A DNA stretch of 6,018 nt, from NCBI GenBank assembly GCA_020852535.1, contig JADZAO010000085.1, forward strand, positions 1-6,018. The letters run 5' to 3'. Position 1 is the first letter of the stretch; each line of letters begins with the position of its first letter. A program made the position numbers and the translations under genes. Below, piece after piece: positions 1 to 5,756 of this stretch. The notes under the pieces were generated by a model, which was not told the origin of the DNA, made no database searches, and was given only the letters and a program-made list of their open reading frames with translations. Source of the stretch: Paracoccaceae bacterium (lineage in GTDB: Bacteria > Pseudomonadota > Alphaproteobacteria > Rhodobacterales > Rhodobacteraceae).

Positions 1-283
1 CGGGGGCGTGGATAGAAACTTTCTGCGATGAAGCTCATCCAAGATGATGTAGATGGTCGCCCCCTTCACGGGGGCGTGGATAGAAACAAATGCAAATCGC
101 GAATGGATATGAGGAGGCCTAGTCGCCCCCTTCACGGGGGCGTGGATAGAAACTTATACTCATATGGGAGTTTTGAGTGCGCGCGCGGTCGCCCCCTTCA
201 CGGGGGCGTGGATAGAAACATTACGTCCGTGAGGCATTTCATAAACGTCTGGTCGCCCCCTTCACGGGGGCGCGGATCGAAAC
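1..283 (+). CRISPR. Leader-distal end of a subtype I-C-like CRISPR array (5 repeats, 4 spacers visible)
   Basis: Four full 32-base repeats lie at 56-87, 122-153, 188-219 and 252-283, and the last 19 bases of a fifth at 1-19. The spacers are 20-55 (36 bp), 88-121 (34 bp), 154-187 (34 bp) and 220-251 (32 bp), all unrelated to each other. The repeat begins GTCGCCCCC and ends GTGGATAGAAAC. Repeat positions 3-9 pair with 15-21 in a perfect 7-bp stem with a 5-base loop, leaving an 11-base 3' part (TGGATAGAAAC), which is the 5' handle that Cas5d leaves on type I-C crRNAs. This ending and stem fit subtype I-C and put crRNA on the plus strand. The repeat at 252-283 is the only degenerate one, so this is the old end of the array; leader, newer spacers and any cas genes should lie left of the window. 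Subtype is inferred from the repeat alone, and activity cannot be judged here. Confidence 0.97.
252..283 (+). repeat. Degenerate terminal CRISPR repeat
   Basis: This copy differs from the three complete upstream copies at two bases: T to C at 273 (repeat position 22) and A to C at 278 (repeat position 27). The 7-bp stem is untouched. No further repeat or spacer-like unit follows it, so it is taken as the end of the array. Both changes fall in the part that would become the 5' handle of a crRNA that does not exist. Confidence 0.9.
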
Positions 284-297
284 AATAGACAGTTAAT

Positions 298-322
298 AAA
301 AAGCCCAACGTTATCTGGGTTT
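298..322 (-). terminator. Probable terminator of the RluB-family gene, possibly working in both directions
   Basis: On the minus strand, CCCAG (319-315) can pair with TTGGG (308-304) around a 6-base loop, followed after one C by TTTTT (302-298) and then ATT. The hairpin overlaps the stop codon of the pseudouridine synthase. Read on the plus strand, AAGCCCA (301-307) pairs with TGGGTTT (316-322) with one G-U pair, but the U-run is short and lies inside the stem. The element is well placed to stop the gene's transcript and perhaps the oncoming CRISPR transcript. The stem is short, so this is a moderate call. Confidence 0.45.
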
Positions 323-1459
323 GCGCGGTGCACCCTTTGATCTAGGACTACCACTGTCCATTAACCGCCTCAGACTAGGGTTGGACTTCGCGGGGGAACG
401 GACATTTACTAAAACGCCTGAATAAGGCTCAGATTCACATTTTTGTCGTGATGCCGTGGGGTGGGTCTTGAGTCTTGCGGCGGATTTTTCGGAAGCATTC
501 GAGAAACGGAGTTTGATGGGGACATCTGCCTCCCTTTCCGCTCGTGCAACGAGCTTACCACCTTTGGCATGTGTACGGGGAGAAAATTTTCCCGAGGGGC
601 TAGTATGGGTGCGCTTGACCGGAGCACTGCTATCAATGCTGCGCAGCTTAGCACCGGAGGTGCGGTTCAGGCTGGGTTTCTGAGTGACGCAATCATCTGA
701 CTCTTCACCCGTCAGCCCAAGCTGGTCGCGCAGGATATGGGGACGGATTTCCTCGACCTGTCCGGGTTTAAGTTCGTTCAGGCGGAAAGGACCATAGCTA
801 ATGCGAATTAGGCGGTTCACGATTAAGCCAATCTCATTGATAGCGCGACGGATTTCGCGGTTACGGCCTTCACGTATGCCGATGGTAAGCCACGCATTCG
901 CGCCTTGATGACGATCGAGGACGACCGACATTGGACGGAACTTCTCACCATCCACCGTAATGCCACGGCGCAAGGGTTCGAGATCAAGATCGGTCGGATT
1001 TCCTTTGACGCGGACGCGGTATTTACGAAGCCAGCCAGTTGAGGGCAATTCAAGTCGGCGTTTCAACTCACCATCGTTAGTAAGCAGCAAAAGACCTTCG
1101 GAATTAAGATCGAGACGGCCTACGGACATAACGCGGGGCATATTTTTAGGCAGGTGGTCGAAGACCGTTTTGCGACCCTTCTCGTCAGAGGCCGAGGTAA
1201 CCAGACCTTCATGTTTATAATAAAGCCATAGGCGAACAGGCTCGGGCTGGCCCACAGGCTCGCCGCGCACTGTGATGCGGTCGTTTGGACCAACGTTGAG
1301 TACGGGGCTATCTATGACCTTGCCATTTACCGCGACTTCGCCCGCTTCGATCATGCGCTCGGCCTCGCGACGCGAGGCAATCCCTCTACGAGAGAGCACC
1401 TTGGCGATGCGTTCGCCCGCATGGATGGCAGTTTTGGCAGGGGTCGGGGCTTTGGTCAT
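311..1459 (-). CDS. rluB: 23S rRNA pseudouridine synthase, RsuA/RluB family
   Basis: This 382-residue protein belongs to the RsuA/RluB/RluE/RluF family, which converts specific uridines of rRNA to pseudouridine. Residues about 15-66 form an S4 RNA-binding domain (GERIAKVLSRRGIASRREAER). The catalytic domain carries GRLD with the expected nucleophile Asp117, followed by SEGLLLLTNDG, and the conserved REGRNREIRR at 196-205. E. coli RluB, which modifies U2605 of 23S rRNA, is the usual model for this type; the exact target is inferred. About 130 residues after position 250 are a basic, Ser/Lys/Arg/Pro-rich tail outside the conserved fold. The start at 1459 is chosen because GAGGAG lies just upstream (1468-1463) and the S4 domain begins soon after; the frame is open 95 codons further up, but that part overlaps tadA and looks like no known domain. 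The gene is divergent from tadA with 136 bases between them. Confidence 0.93.
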   Translation of the reverse strand: MTKAPTPAKTAIHAGERIAKVLSRRGIASRREAERMIEAGEVAVNGKVIDSPVLNVGPNDRITVRGEPVGQPEPVRLWLYYKHEGLVTSASDEKGRKTVFDHLPKNMPRVMSVGRLDLNSEGLLLLTNDGELKRRLELPSTGWLRKYRVRVKGNPTDLDLEPLRRGITVDGEKFRPMSVVLDRHQGANAWLTIGIREGRNREIRRAINEIGLIVNRLIRISYGPFRLNELKPGQVEEIRPHILRDQLGLTGEESDDCVTQKPSLNRTSGAKLRSIDSSAPVKRTHTSPSGKFSPRTHAKGGKLVARAEREADVPIKLRFSNASEKSAARLKTHPTASRQKCESEPYSGVLVNVRSPAKSNPSLRRLMDSGSPRSKGAPRKPR

Positions 1460-1595
1460 GTGCTCCTCGGGCGTAAGAGTTAGTGATAGTCTAAAGGACA
1501 GCGCTTTTCCATAGATGGGATTTGTGTCCCCCGCTTTGGGTGATGGGGAAAGGTGGGAGTTGCCAAGAGGGGCACTGCGGTGCAGGAAGGCGATC

Positions 1596-2042
1596 ATGAA
1601 GTTTCGTAGTTTCATGGATGTGGCGCTGGACGAAGCGCGAGCCGCAGCGGCGCGAGGCGAGGTGCCCGTAGGTGCCGTGATTGTATATGGCGTTACCATA
1701 GTGGCGCGGGCAGGAAACCGCATGCGCGAACTTTCAGACCCCACGGCACATGCTGAGGTGCTGGCGATACGAGCTGCATGTGCGGCGTTAAAGTCAGAGC
1801 GGTTGATTGGCCACGATCTTTACGTAACGTTGGAGCCTTGCCCGATGTGCGCGGCTGCTATTTCGGCGGCACGGATTGAACGACTTTACTATGGCGCGAC
1901 GGATCCAAAGTCCGGTGGCGTAGCCGTAGGGGCGCGGATATTTTCACATCCGCAATGCCACCATGTACCCGAGGTCTATGATGGGTTCGCGAGTGTCGAA
2001 TCCGAGGCGCTGTTGCGCGAGTTCTTTGCAAAGCAGCGCTAG
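1596..2042 (+). CDS. tadA: tRNA-specific adenosine deaminase TadA
   Basis: TadA deaminates A34 in the anticodon of tRNA-Arg(ACG) to inosine, so that one tRNA reads several CGN codons. The 148-residue protein shows the full zinc deaminase signature: PTAHAE with zinc ligand His52 and proton-shuttling Glu54, and LEPCPMC with zinc ligands Cys82 and Cys85. GEVPVGAVIV at 21-30 is the usual early core strand. Its length is slightly below that of E. coli TadA. The start at 1596 is preferred over the longer frame from 1515 because AGGAAGG (1584-1590) lies five bases upstream and the extra 27 residues look non-coding. Its divergent pairing with an RluB-family gene is familiar in alphaproteobacteria. 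No strong promoter was seen in 1460-1595. The nearest terminator-like hairpin downstream is at 2260-2290. CDD and guanine deaminase relatives are less likely given the PCPMC motif and the context. Confidence 0.95.
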   Translation: MKFRSFMDVALDEARAAAARGEVPVGAVIVYGVTIVARAGNRMRELSDPTAHAEVLAIRAACAALKSERLIGHDLYVTLEPCPMCAAAISAARIERLYYGATDPKSGGVAVGARIFSHPQCHHVPEVYDGFASVESEALLREFFAKQR

Positions 2043-2484
2043 GATCTAAGATCGGCATCGGAACCCTGCTTTGGATCTCGTGATATTCGAGACAAAAAGA
2101 AGCGGGTCAGACGGTTTCGAAGATGATGTAAGAAGCCACATCATGACCTTGAATCGGGCCTAGCAACTAACAAGCGCCGTGCTGCAGCTTGCGCCATCGT
2201 TGCGAATCGTCTCGACACGACGGGCGGCAAATAAGATCAAGTTAACTGACGACTAGGGGGCGACCAGCAGGATGGCGCTTTTAATTTTAATCTCAAAGCC
2301 GAAATAACCGAGTCAGATGATTTTTATAAGCATTCTCTTGGATGGTTTTTTACCGTTTCTTAGATGTGAAAAGCTAAGAAGAAATGTTTTGTCACTACTT
2401 TCTGGCAAGGTTTCAGCTGATGCGGGTCTTGCAGGGTGATAAGGCGGTGGCTAAACGGGCGAGAACAAATCCGGAGGATACCTT
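2043..2484. other. 442-base intergenic region without a convincing gene
   Basis: No frame with a ribosome binding site and a recognisable protein was found on either strand. What can be seen: a 17-base inverted repeat at 2076-2092 (TCTCG/CGAGA) without a T-run; a 7-bp hairpin, ATGATGT (2123-2129) with ACATCAT (2138-2144); a terminator-like hairpin at 2260-2290; and an A+T-rich part from about 2279 to 2400. For gatC, possible promoters are TTGGAT (2338-2343) with TAGATG (2361-2366), and TTGCAG (2429-2434) with TAAACG (2452-2457), both with 17-base spacing but poor -10 boxes. TATAAG at 2325-2330 is a good -10 box without a matching -35. The promoter of gatCA probably lies here, but its position cannot be fixed. 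Confidence 0.6.
2260..2290 (+). terminator. Candidate intrinsic terminator downstream of tadA
   Basis: GCG-CCA (2260-2262 and 2264-2266, with A2263 bulged) can pair with TGGCGC (2273-2278) around the 6-base loop GCAGGA, followed directly by TTTTAATTTT (2279-2288). The shape suits rho-independent termination, but the bulge weakens the stem and it lies some 220 bases past the tadA stop. It could equally end an unseen small transcript within the gap. Confidence 0.35.
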
Positions 2485-2772
2485 ATGTCCATCGACATTG
2501 AGACCGCACGGCGGGTGGCCAAGCTGGCCTGTATCCGCGTCGAGGAGCCAGATCTACAGAAGCTGGCGGAACAGCTCAATGACATCGTTTCCTTTATGAA
2601 GCAGTTAAACGAGGTCGACGTGACCGGAATCGAACCGATGACGAGTGTTACGCCGATACAGTTGAAGCGGCGGGCTGACGTGGTGACGGATGGCAGCGTT
2701 CAAACCCAGATATTGAAGAACGCGCCTGATGCGCGAGAAGGATTCTTCGCGGTACCGAAGGTGGTGGAATGA
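2485..2772 (+). CDS. gatC: Aspartyl/glutamyl-tRNA amidotransferase subunit C
   Basis: GatC is the small subunit of the GatCAB amidotransferase, which turns Glu-tRNA(Gln) and, in some species, Asp-tRNA(Asn) into the correct Gln- or Asn-tRNA. It wraps around GatA and helps hold it to GatB. The 95-residue protein matches the family end to end: MSIDIETARRVAKLACI at the N-terminus, LNDIVSFMKQLNEVDVTGIEPM in the middle, and the DAREGFFAVPKVVE ending typical of the family. The start has a strong ribosome binding site, GGAGG at 2473-2477, seven bases upstream. Its stop overlaps the gatA start by four bases (ATGA), so the two are translationally coupled. Presence of this enzyme suggests that Gln-tRNA, and perhaps Asn-tRNA, is made by the indirect route. 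Confidence 0.97.
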   Translation: MSIDIETARRVAKLACIRVEEPDLQKLAEQLNDIVSFMKQLNEVDVTGIEPMTSVTPIQLKRRADVVTDGSVQTQILKNAPDAREGFFAVPKVVE

Positions 2773-4247
2773 GCGCGAACACATGGACTATCGCCACCGC
2801 ACGCGATGCGTTGCGCAAGGGCGAGATTTCGGCGGTTGATTTAACCATGTCCTGTTTAACAGCGATCGATGCTGCCGACGAGTTAGGCGCATTCGTGCAC
2901 AAGACGCCCGATATTGCACTGGACCAGGCTCGCGCTGCCGATGCAAGATTGAAGGTCGGCGCTGCACCCGATCTTTGCGGTATCCCCTTGGGTATCAAGG
3001 ATCTATTTTGCACCAAAGGTCTGCCCTCACAAGCGGCGTCAAACATCCTGCGCGGGTTCAAGCCAGAGTATGAGTCCACCGTCACTACAAAGCTATTCGA
3101 GGCGGGTGCCGTGATGCTGGGCAAGCTGAACATGGACGAGTTCGCGATGGGATCGTCGAACGAGACTTCTTGCTATGGTAATGCTGTAAACCCTTGGAAA
3201 GTAGATGAGCGCAAACTAACGCCGGGCGGATCGTCTGGTGGTTCTGCGGCCGCAGTGGCGGCGGATCTATGTCTTGGGGCGACCGGTACCGATACGGGCG
3301 GGTCGATCCGGCAGCCTGCGGCTTTTACGGGCATTGTCGGGATTAAGCCGACCTATGGTCGGGTTAGTCGGTGGGGTGTGGTGGCATTCGCCTCCAGTCT
3401 TGATCAGGCGGGGCCGATGACAAAGGACGTGCGGGATGCAGCCATCTTTTTAGCGGCAATGTCGGGGCATGATCCAAAGGACAGCACCAGTGCTGATTTG
3501 ACGGTTCCAGATTTTGAGGCAGCACTGACAGGAGATATTCGCGGCAAGAAGGTTGGTATTCCTAAAGAATACCGGATGGATGGGATGTCTGCCGAGATCG
3601 AGGCCCTCTGGAACAAAGGAGCCGACATGCTGCGCGATGCGGGCGCTGAAATCATTGATATCAGCCTACCGCATACGAAATACGCGCTACCTGCTTATTA
3701 CGTGATCGCACCTGCGGAAGCGTCAAGCAACCTTGCCCGTTATGATGGGGTACGTTATGGTCATCGCGCTGCGCTTTCGGTAGGCGACGGCATCACCGAG
3801 ATGTATGAAAAGACTCGCGCCGAGGGCTTTGGTCCCGAGGTGCAACGCCGCATTATGGTAGGCACCTATGTGCTCTCGGCGGGATTCTATGACGCTTATT
3901 ATAACCGTGCACGCAAAGTGCGGACCCTAATCAAGCGCGACTTTGACCTAGCCTTTAAGGCTGGCGTCGATGCGATCCTGACACCTACCACACCCAATAG
4001 CGCTTTTGGTTTGGGCGAAATGGCGAGTGTCGATCCGATCGAAATGTATCTAAACGATGTTTTTACTGTGACGGTAAACCTTGCAGGACTTCCGGGAATT
4101 TCGGTTCCAATCAGTCTAGATGCCAAAGGCCTACCAATGGGCCTGCAATTAATCGGACGGCCCTGGGAAGAGGGTGATTTGCTTAATCACGCTTATGTAC
4201 TGGAACGGGCTATGGGCTTTGTAGCAAAGCCCGAAAAATGGTGGTAA
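2769..4247 (+). CDS. gatA: Aspartyl/glutamyl-tRNA amidotransferase subunit A
   Basis: GatA is the amidase subunit of GatCAB; it releases ammonia from glutamine, which passes to GatB to amidate the misacylated tRNA in the cytoplasm. The 492-residue protein is of normal length and has an intact amidase-signature Ser-cisSer-Lys triad: Lys77 in GIPLGIKDLF, cis-Ser155 in TPGGSSGGSAAAVAA, and nucleophile Ser179 in GTDTGGSIRQPAAF. The assignments follow from spacing like that of the structurally known S. aureus GatA. NMDEFAMGSSNE (121-132) is a family hallmark that separates GatA from other amidases. The start overlaps the end of gatC (ATGA), so initiation is probably coupled to gatC translation. 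No frameshift or missing residue was seen. gatB is not next to it; separate gatB loci are common in alphaproteobacteria. The lipoprotein gene follows 56 bases downstream. Confidence 0.98.
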   Translation: MSANTWTIATARDALRKGEISAVDLTMSCLTAIDAADELGAFVHKTPDIALDQARAADARLKVGAAPDLCGIPLGIKDLFCTKGLPSQAASNILRGFKPEYESTVTTKLFEAGAVMLGKLNMDEFAMGSSNETSCYGNAVNPWKVDERKLTPGGSSGGSAAAVAADLCLGATGTDTGGSIRQPAAFTGIVGIKPTYGRVSRWGVVAFASSLDQAGPMTKDVRDAAIFLAAMSGHDPKDSTSADLTVPDFEAALTGDIRGKKVGIPKEYRMDGMSAEIEALWNKGADMLRDAGAEIIDISLPHTKYALPAYYVIAPAEASSNLARYDGVRYGHRAALSVGDGITEMYEKTRAEGFGPEVQRRIMVGTYVLSAGFYDAYYNRARKVRTLIKRDFDLAFKAGVDAILTPTTPNSAFGLGEMASVDPIEMYLNDVFTVTVNLAGLPGISVPISLDAKGLPMGLQLIGRPWEEGDLLNHAYVLERAMGFVAKPEKWW

Positions 4248-4303
4248 AGTCGCATGCTAAAGGCAAAATGGATGCCAGACATAAAACAGACCGAGGCAAA
4301 ACC

Positions 4304-5014
4304 ATGCGGACCCAAATTATCCTTTGTCTGACACTCGGACTGGCAGCCTGTTCTTCGTCTACGCCAAATTCCAACGCCGGTGTAGGTTTAGACGATTACA
4401 ACAACCACATAGGTGAGCAGGGAGTTTCACCTTCTCGCCATCCGGACGGGCAGGCTCTTACAGGATTCTCGCCAGATATCGCAACCGCAGCGATCGACCG
4501 AGCTACGGGTGCGCAAGATCCAAACCAGCCCGCTTATCAACAGGCTTTGGGGAGCGAGACTCTCGATTCTAACAGTCAAGACAACAACGCGCCTTCAACT
4601 ATTCAGACCCAATCGGATGAGGAAGTATACGGCAATACTGGCATCTCAGACGAACAAAATTTCGATGCTGTGGCGCGCCGTGAAACAATCGAAAGCGACA
4701 AACAGCGGATCAAGCGGAACCGTGAACAATATCAGGTGATCCAGCCTACGGCTATTCCAAAGCGCAAGACCACGAAGGCAAATATCGTCGAATATGCGCT
4801 GACTACCATGCATAATCCAGGTACGCAGATGTATACGCGATTTGCCCTACGGTTGAGAGACCCGCTGGTTGCTTGTGCCCGTTATAGTTCGCCCGATTTG
4901 GCACAGCAGGCTTTTCTTGAGGCAGGTGGCCCAAAGCGTGACCGCAAGGGCTTAGACCCCGATGGCGACGGATTCGCTTGCAATTGGGATCCGCGTCCGT
5001 TCCGATTGAAGTGA
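4304..5014 (+). CDS. Lipoprotein with C-terminal Excalibur calcium-binding motif, function unknown
   Basis: A 236-residue secreted lipoprotein of unknown function. The N-terminus is a short type II signal peptide (MRTQIILCLTLGLAAC) with lipobox LAAC; Cys16 would be lipidated, and Ser at +2 favours outer-membrane sorting over retention in the inner membrane. Residues about 17-110 are rich in Ser, Asn, Gln and Asp and look like a flexible linker. A more ordered block, about 113-183, contains ISDEQNFDAVARRETIES and NIVEYAL. At 188-227 lies an Excalibur motif: CARYSSPDLAQQAF followed by LDPDGDGFAC, with Cys191 and Cys226 placed for a disulphide and Asp218, Asp220 and Asp222 as EF-hand-like calcium ligands. 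The start at 4304 has GAGG seven bases upstream and puts the lipobox where it belongs; the frame is open to 4238, but that start would bury the signal peptide. It follows gatA by 56 bases, so it may share its transcript. I recall similar proteins in roseobacters, from memory only. Confidence 0.88.
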   Translation: MRTQIILCLTLGLAACSSSTPNSNAGVGLDDYNNHIGEQGVSPSRHPDGQALTGFSPDIATAAIDRATGAQDPNQPAYQQALGSETLDSNSQDNNAPSTIQTQSDEEVYGNTGISDEQNFDAVARRETIESDKQRIKRNREQYQVIQPTAIPKRKTTKANIVEYALTTMHNPGTQMYTRFALRLRDPLVACARYSSPDLAQQAFLEAGGPKRDRKGLDPDGDGFACNWDPRPFRLK

Positions 5015-5064
5015 ACGAATTTATTTCACTAACCTGTTTAGTGTGTTGAAAAATCTGGCGGTTT

Positions 5065-5079
5065 GGCCCGAGAAGGGCC
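5065..5079 (+). terminator. Weak terminator-like hairpin after the lipoprotein gene
   Basis: GGCCC (5065-5069) pairs with GGGCC (5075-5079) around the loop GAGAA, but the following bases (TAGTATTTAA) form no real U-run. A second small hairpin, CACTAA (5027-5032) with TTAGTG (5038-5043), lies before it. Either could help end the upstream transcript before the rnpB promoter; neither is convincing alone. Confidence 0.25.
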
Positions 5080-5107
5080 TAGTATTTAACTCCGTTTTTC
5101 TTTCGCG

Positions 5108-5135
5108 TTGACGTGTTAGGCTAGGAAAACATAAA
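5108..5135 (+). promoter_or_regulatory. Promoter of rnpB
   Basis: TTGACG (-35, 5108-5113) and CATAAA (-10, 5130-5135) are separated by 16 bases. Transcription would start near 5142, which agrees with the start of the P1 helix of RNase P RNA at 5145. The match to the consensus and the agreement with the RNA's 5' end support the call. Confidence 0.65.
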
Positions 5136-5144
5136 CTGCTTCTC

Positions 5145-5547
5145 GTGCGGATGACTGGATGACTGCGGGGTGTAAACCTCGAGGAAAGTCCGGACTCCAT
5201 GAAGCAAGGGTGCCGGGTAACGCCCGGCGAGGGTAACCTCAGGGAAAGCGCCACAGAGAAGAGACTACCCCGCGTGCGGGGAAAAGGTGAAACGGTGGGG
5301 TAAGAGCCCACCGCGGACTTGGTGACAAGTACGGCATGGCAAGCCCCACCCGGAGCAATGCCTAATAGGAGCCTCGCGCGGAAAGTTCTGTATCATGCAG
5401 ATATCTCCGCAGGACCGCTTCAGCCCAGAGGCTCGGGTTGGCAGCTTGACCGTCGTGGCAACACGAATGGCAGAGGAATGGTCATCTAAGGGGAAGGGTC
5501 GCAAGATCCAAACCTCGGACAAAATCCGGCTTACAGGTCATCCGCAC
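5145..5547 (+). ncRNA. rnpB: RNase P RNA (M1-like, class A)
   Basis: This is the catalytic RNA of ribonuclease P, which with the small protein RnpA cuts the 5' leaders from precursor tRNAs. The ends are set by helix P1: GTGCGGATGAC (5145-5155) pairs perfectly with GTCATCCGCAC (5537-5547). The universal core is present: GAGGAAAGTCCGGACTCC from 5181 (5' side of P4 and surroundings), the P8-type hairpin GCCGGG/CCCGGC at 5212-5228, GGTGAAACGGTGGGGTAAGAG with its CCCACC partner around 5287-5312, the P15 region with GGCAT/ATGCC (5333-5337, 5358-5362) and CCCACCCGGAGCAA, and the 3' side of P4, ACAAAATCCGGCTTACAG, from 5519. About 403 bases is a normal length. Exact mature ends may differ by a few bases. 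The L15 loop, which binds the tRNA CCA end, reads GGC rather than the GGU of E. coli. No clear terminator follows. Confidence 0.97.
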
Positions 5548-5670
5548 AATTTATTGGTCTGTTACACACAGGAATGCCGCCCCTCGTCGCAAGCGGTTTG
5601 TCCTACCTAGGGGATAGATGGCTTGCAGCGTAAGCTACTCAATTAGATCGACCGCGGGACGGTTTGGCTG

Positions 5671-5698
5671 TTGACTCTGCTTGCCGCGTAAGTAGAAG
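5671..5698 (+). promoter_or_regulatory. Promoter of rpmG
   Basis: TTGACT (-35, 5671-5676) and TAGAAG (-10, 5693-5698) are 16 bases apart. Transcription would start near 5705, giving a leader of about 52 bases before rpmG. The strong -35 box fits a highly expressed ribosomal protein gene. Confidence 0.6.
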
Positions 5699-5718
5699 GC
5701 AGGATTTAAGAGATTTAG

Positions 5719-5749
5719 CGGGGGTCGATGTGTTTCCCCGATAAGGGGA
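5719..5749 (+). promoter_or_regulatory. rpmG leader with two mutually exclusive hairpins, one covering the ribosome binding site
   Basis: CCCC at 5736-5739 has two possible partners. Downstream, TCCCC (5735-5739) pairs with GGGGA (5745-5749) around the loop GATAA, and this hides most of the ribosome binding site AAGGGGA (5743-5749). Upstream, CGGGG (5719-5723) pairs with CCCCG (5736-5740), which would leave the ribosome binding site free. Both stems are five base pairs and G+C-rich. The pairings are read directly; a regulatory role is inference. Confidence 0.35.
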
Positions 5750-5756
5750 TACGACT

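Noticed and set aside
28..288. Open frame across the CRISPR array with a repeated RPLHGGVDRN peptide
   Set aside because: It arises because most repeat-plus-spacer units are 66 bases long, a multiple of three. There is no ribosome binding site, and the frame follows the repeats.
1515..1595. Longer TadA start at 1515
   Set aside because: The 27 extra residues have no similarity to TadA, and AGGAAGG lies just before the ATG at 1596.
1460..1744. 95-codon upstream extension of the pseudouridine synthase
   Set aside because: It overlaps tadA on the other strand, resembles no domain, and a ribosome binding site with the S4 domain close behind supports the start at 1459.
2076..2092. TCTCG/CGAGA hairpin as a tadA terminator
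   Set aside because: It is followed by CAAAAAG with no T-run.
2120..2130. 11-base match (AAGATGATGTA) to the spacer at 20-55, suggesting a self-target
   Set aside because: Too short for a protospacer; similarity stops at the eleventh base, and a match of this length is within chance for the window.
2049..2144. 32-codon minus-strand frame starting ATGATG
   Set aside because: No good ribosome binding site and no recognisable peptide features beyond an ordinary random frame.
2255..2264. AGGGGGCGAC, a reverse-strand match to the start of the CRISPR repeat
   Set aside because: Only ten G+C-rich bases, without the rest of the repeat; probably coincidence and not a stray repeat.
4238..4303. Longer lipoprotein start at 4238, overlapping gatA
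   Set aside because: It would add 22 polar residues in front of the signal peptide. The ATG at 4304 has its own GAGG and gives a normal lipobox position.
5021..5610. Open frames of 71-96 codons on both strands through rnpB
   Set aside because: They lie within or overlap a clearly identified structural RNA and have no protein-like composition or start signals.
5548..5670. A tRNA gene or a terminator after rnpB
   Set aside because: No TTC-loop and acceptor arrangement was found. The small ACCG/CGGT hairpin at 5651-5663 is only four base pairs with a weak T-run.
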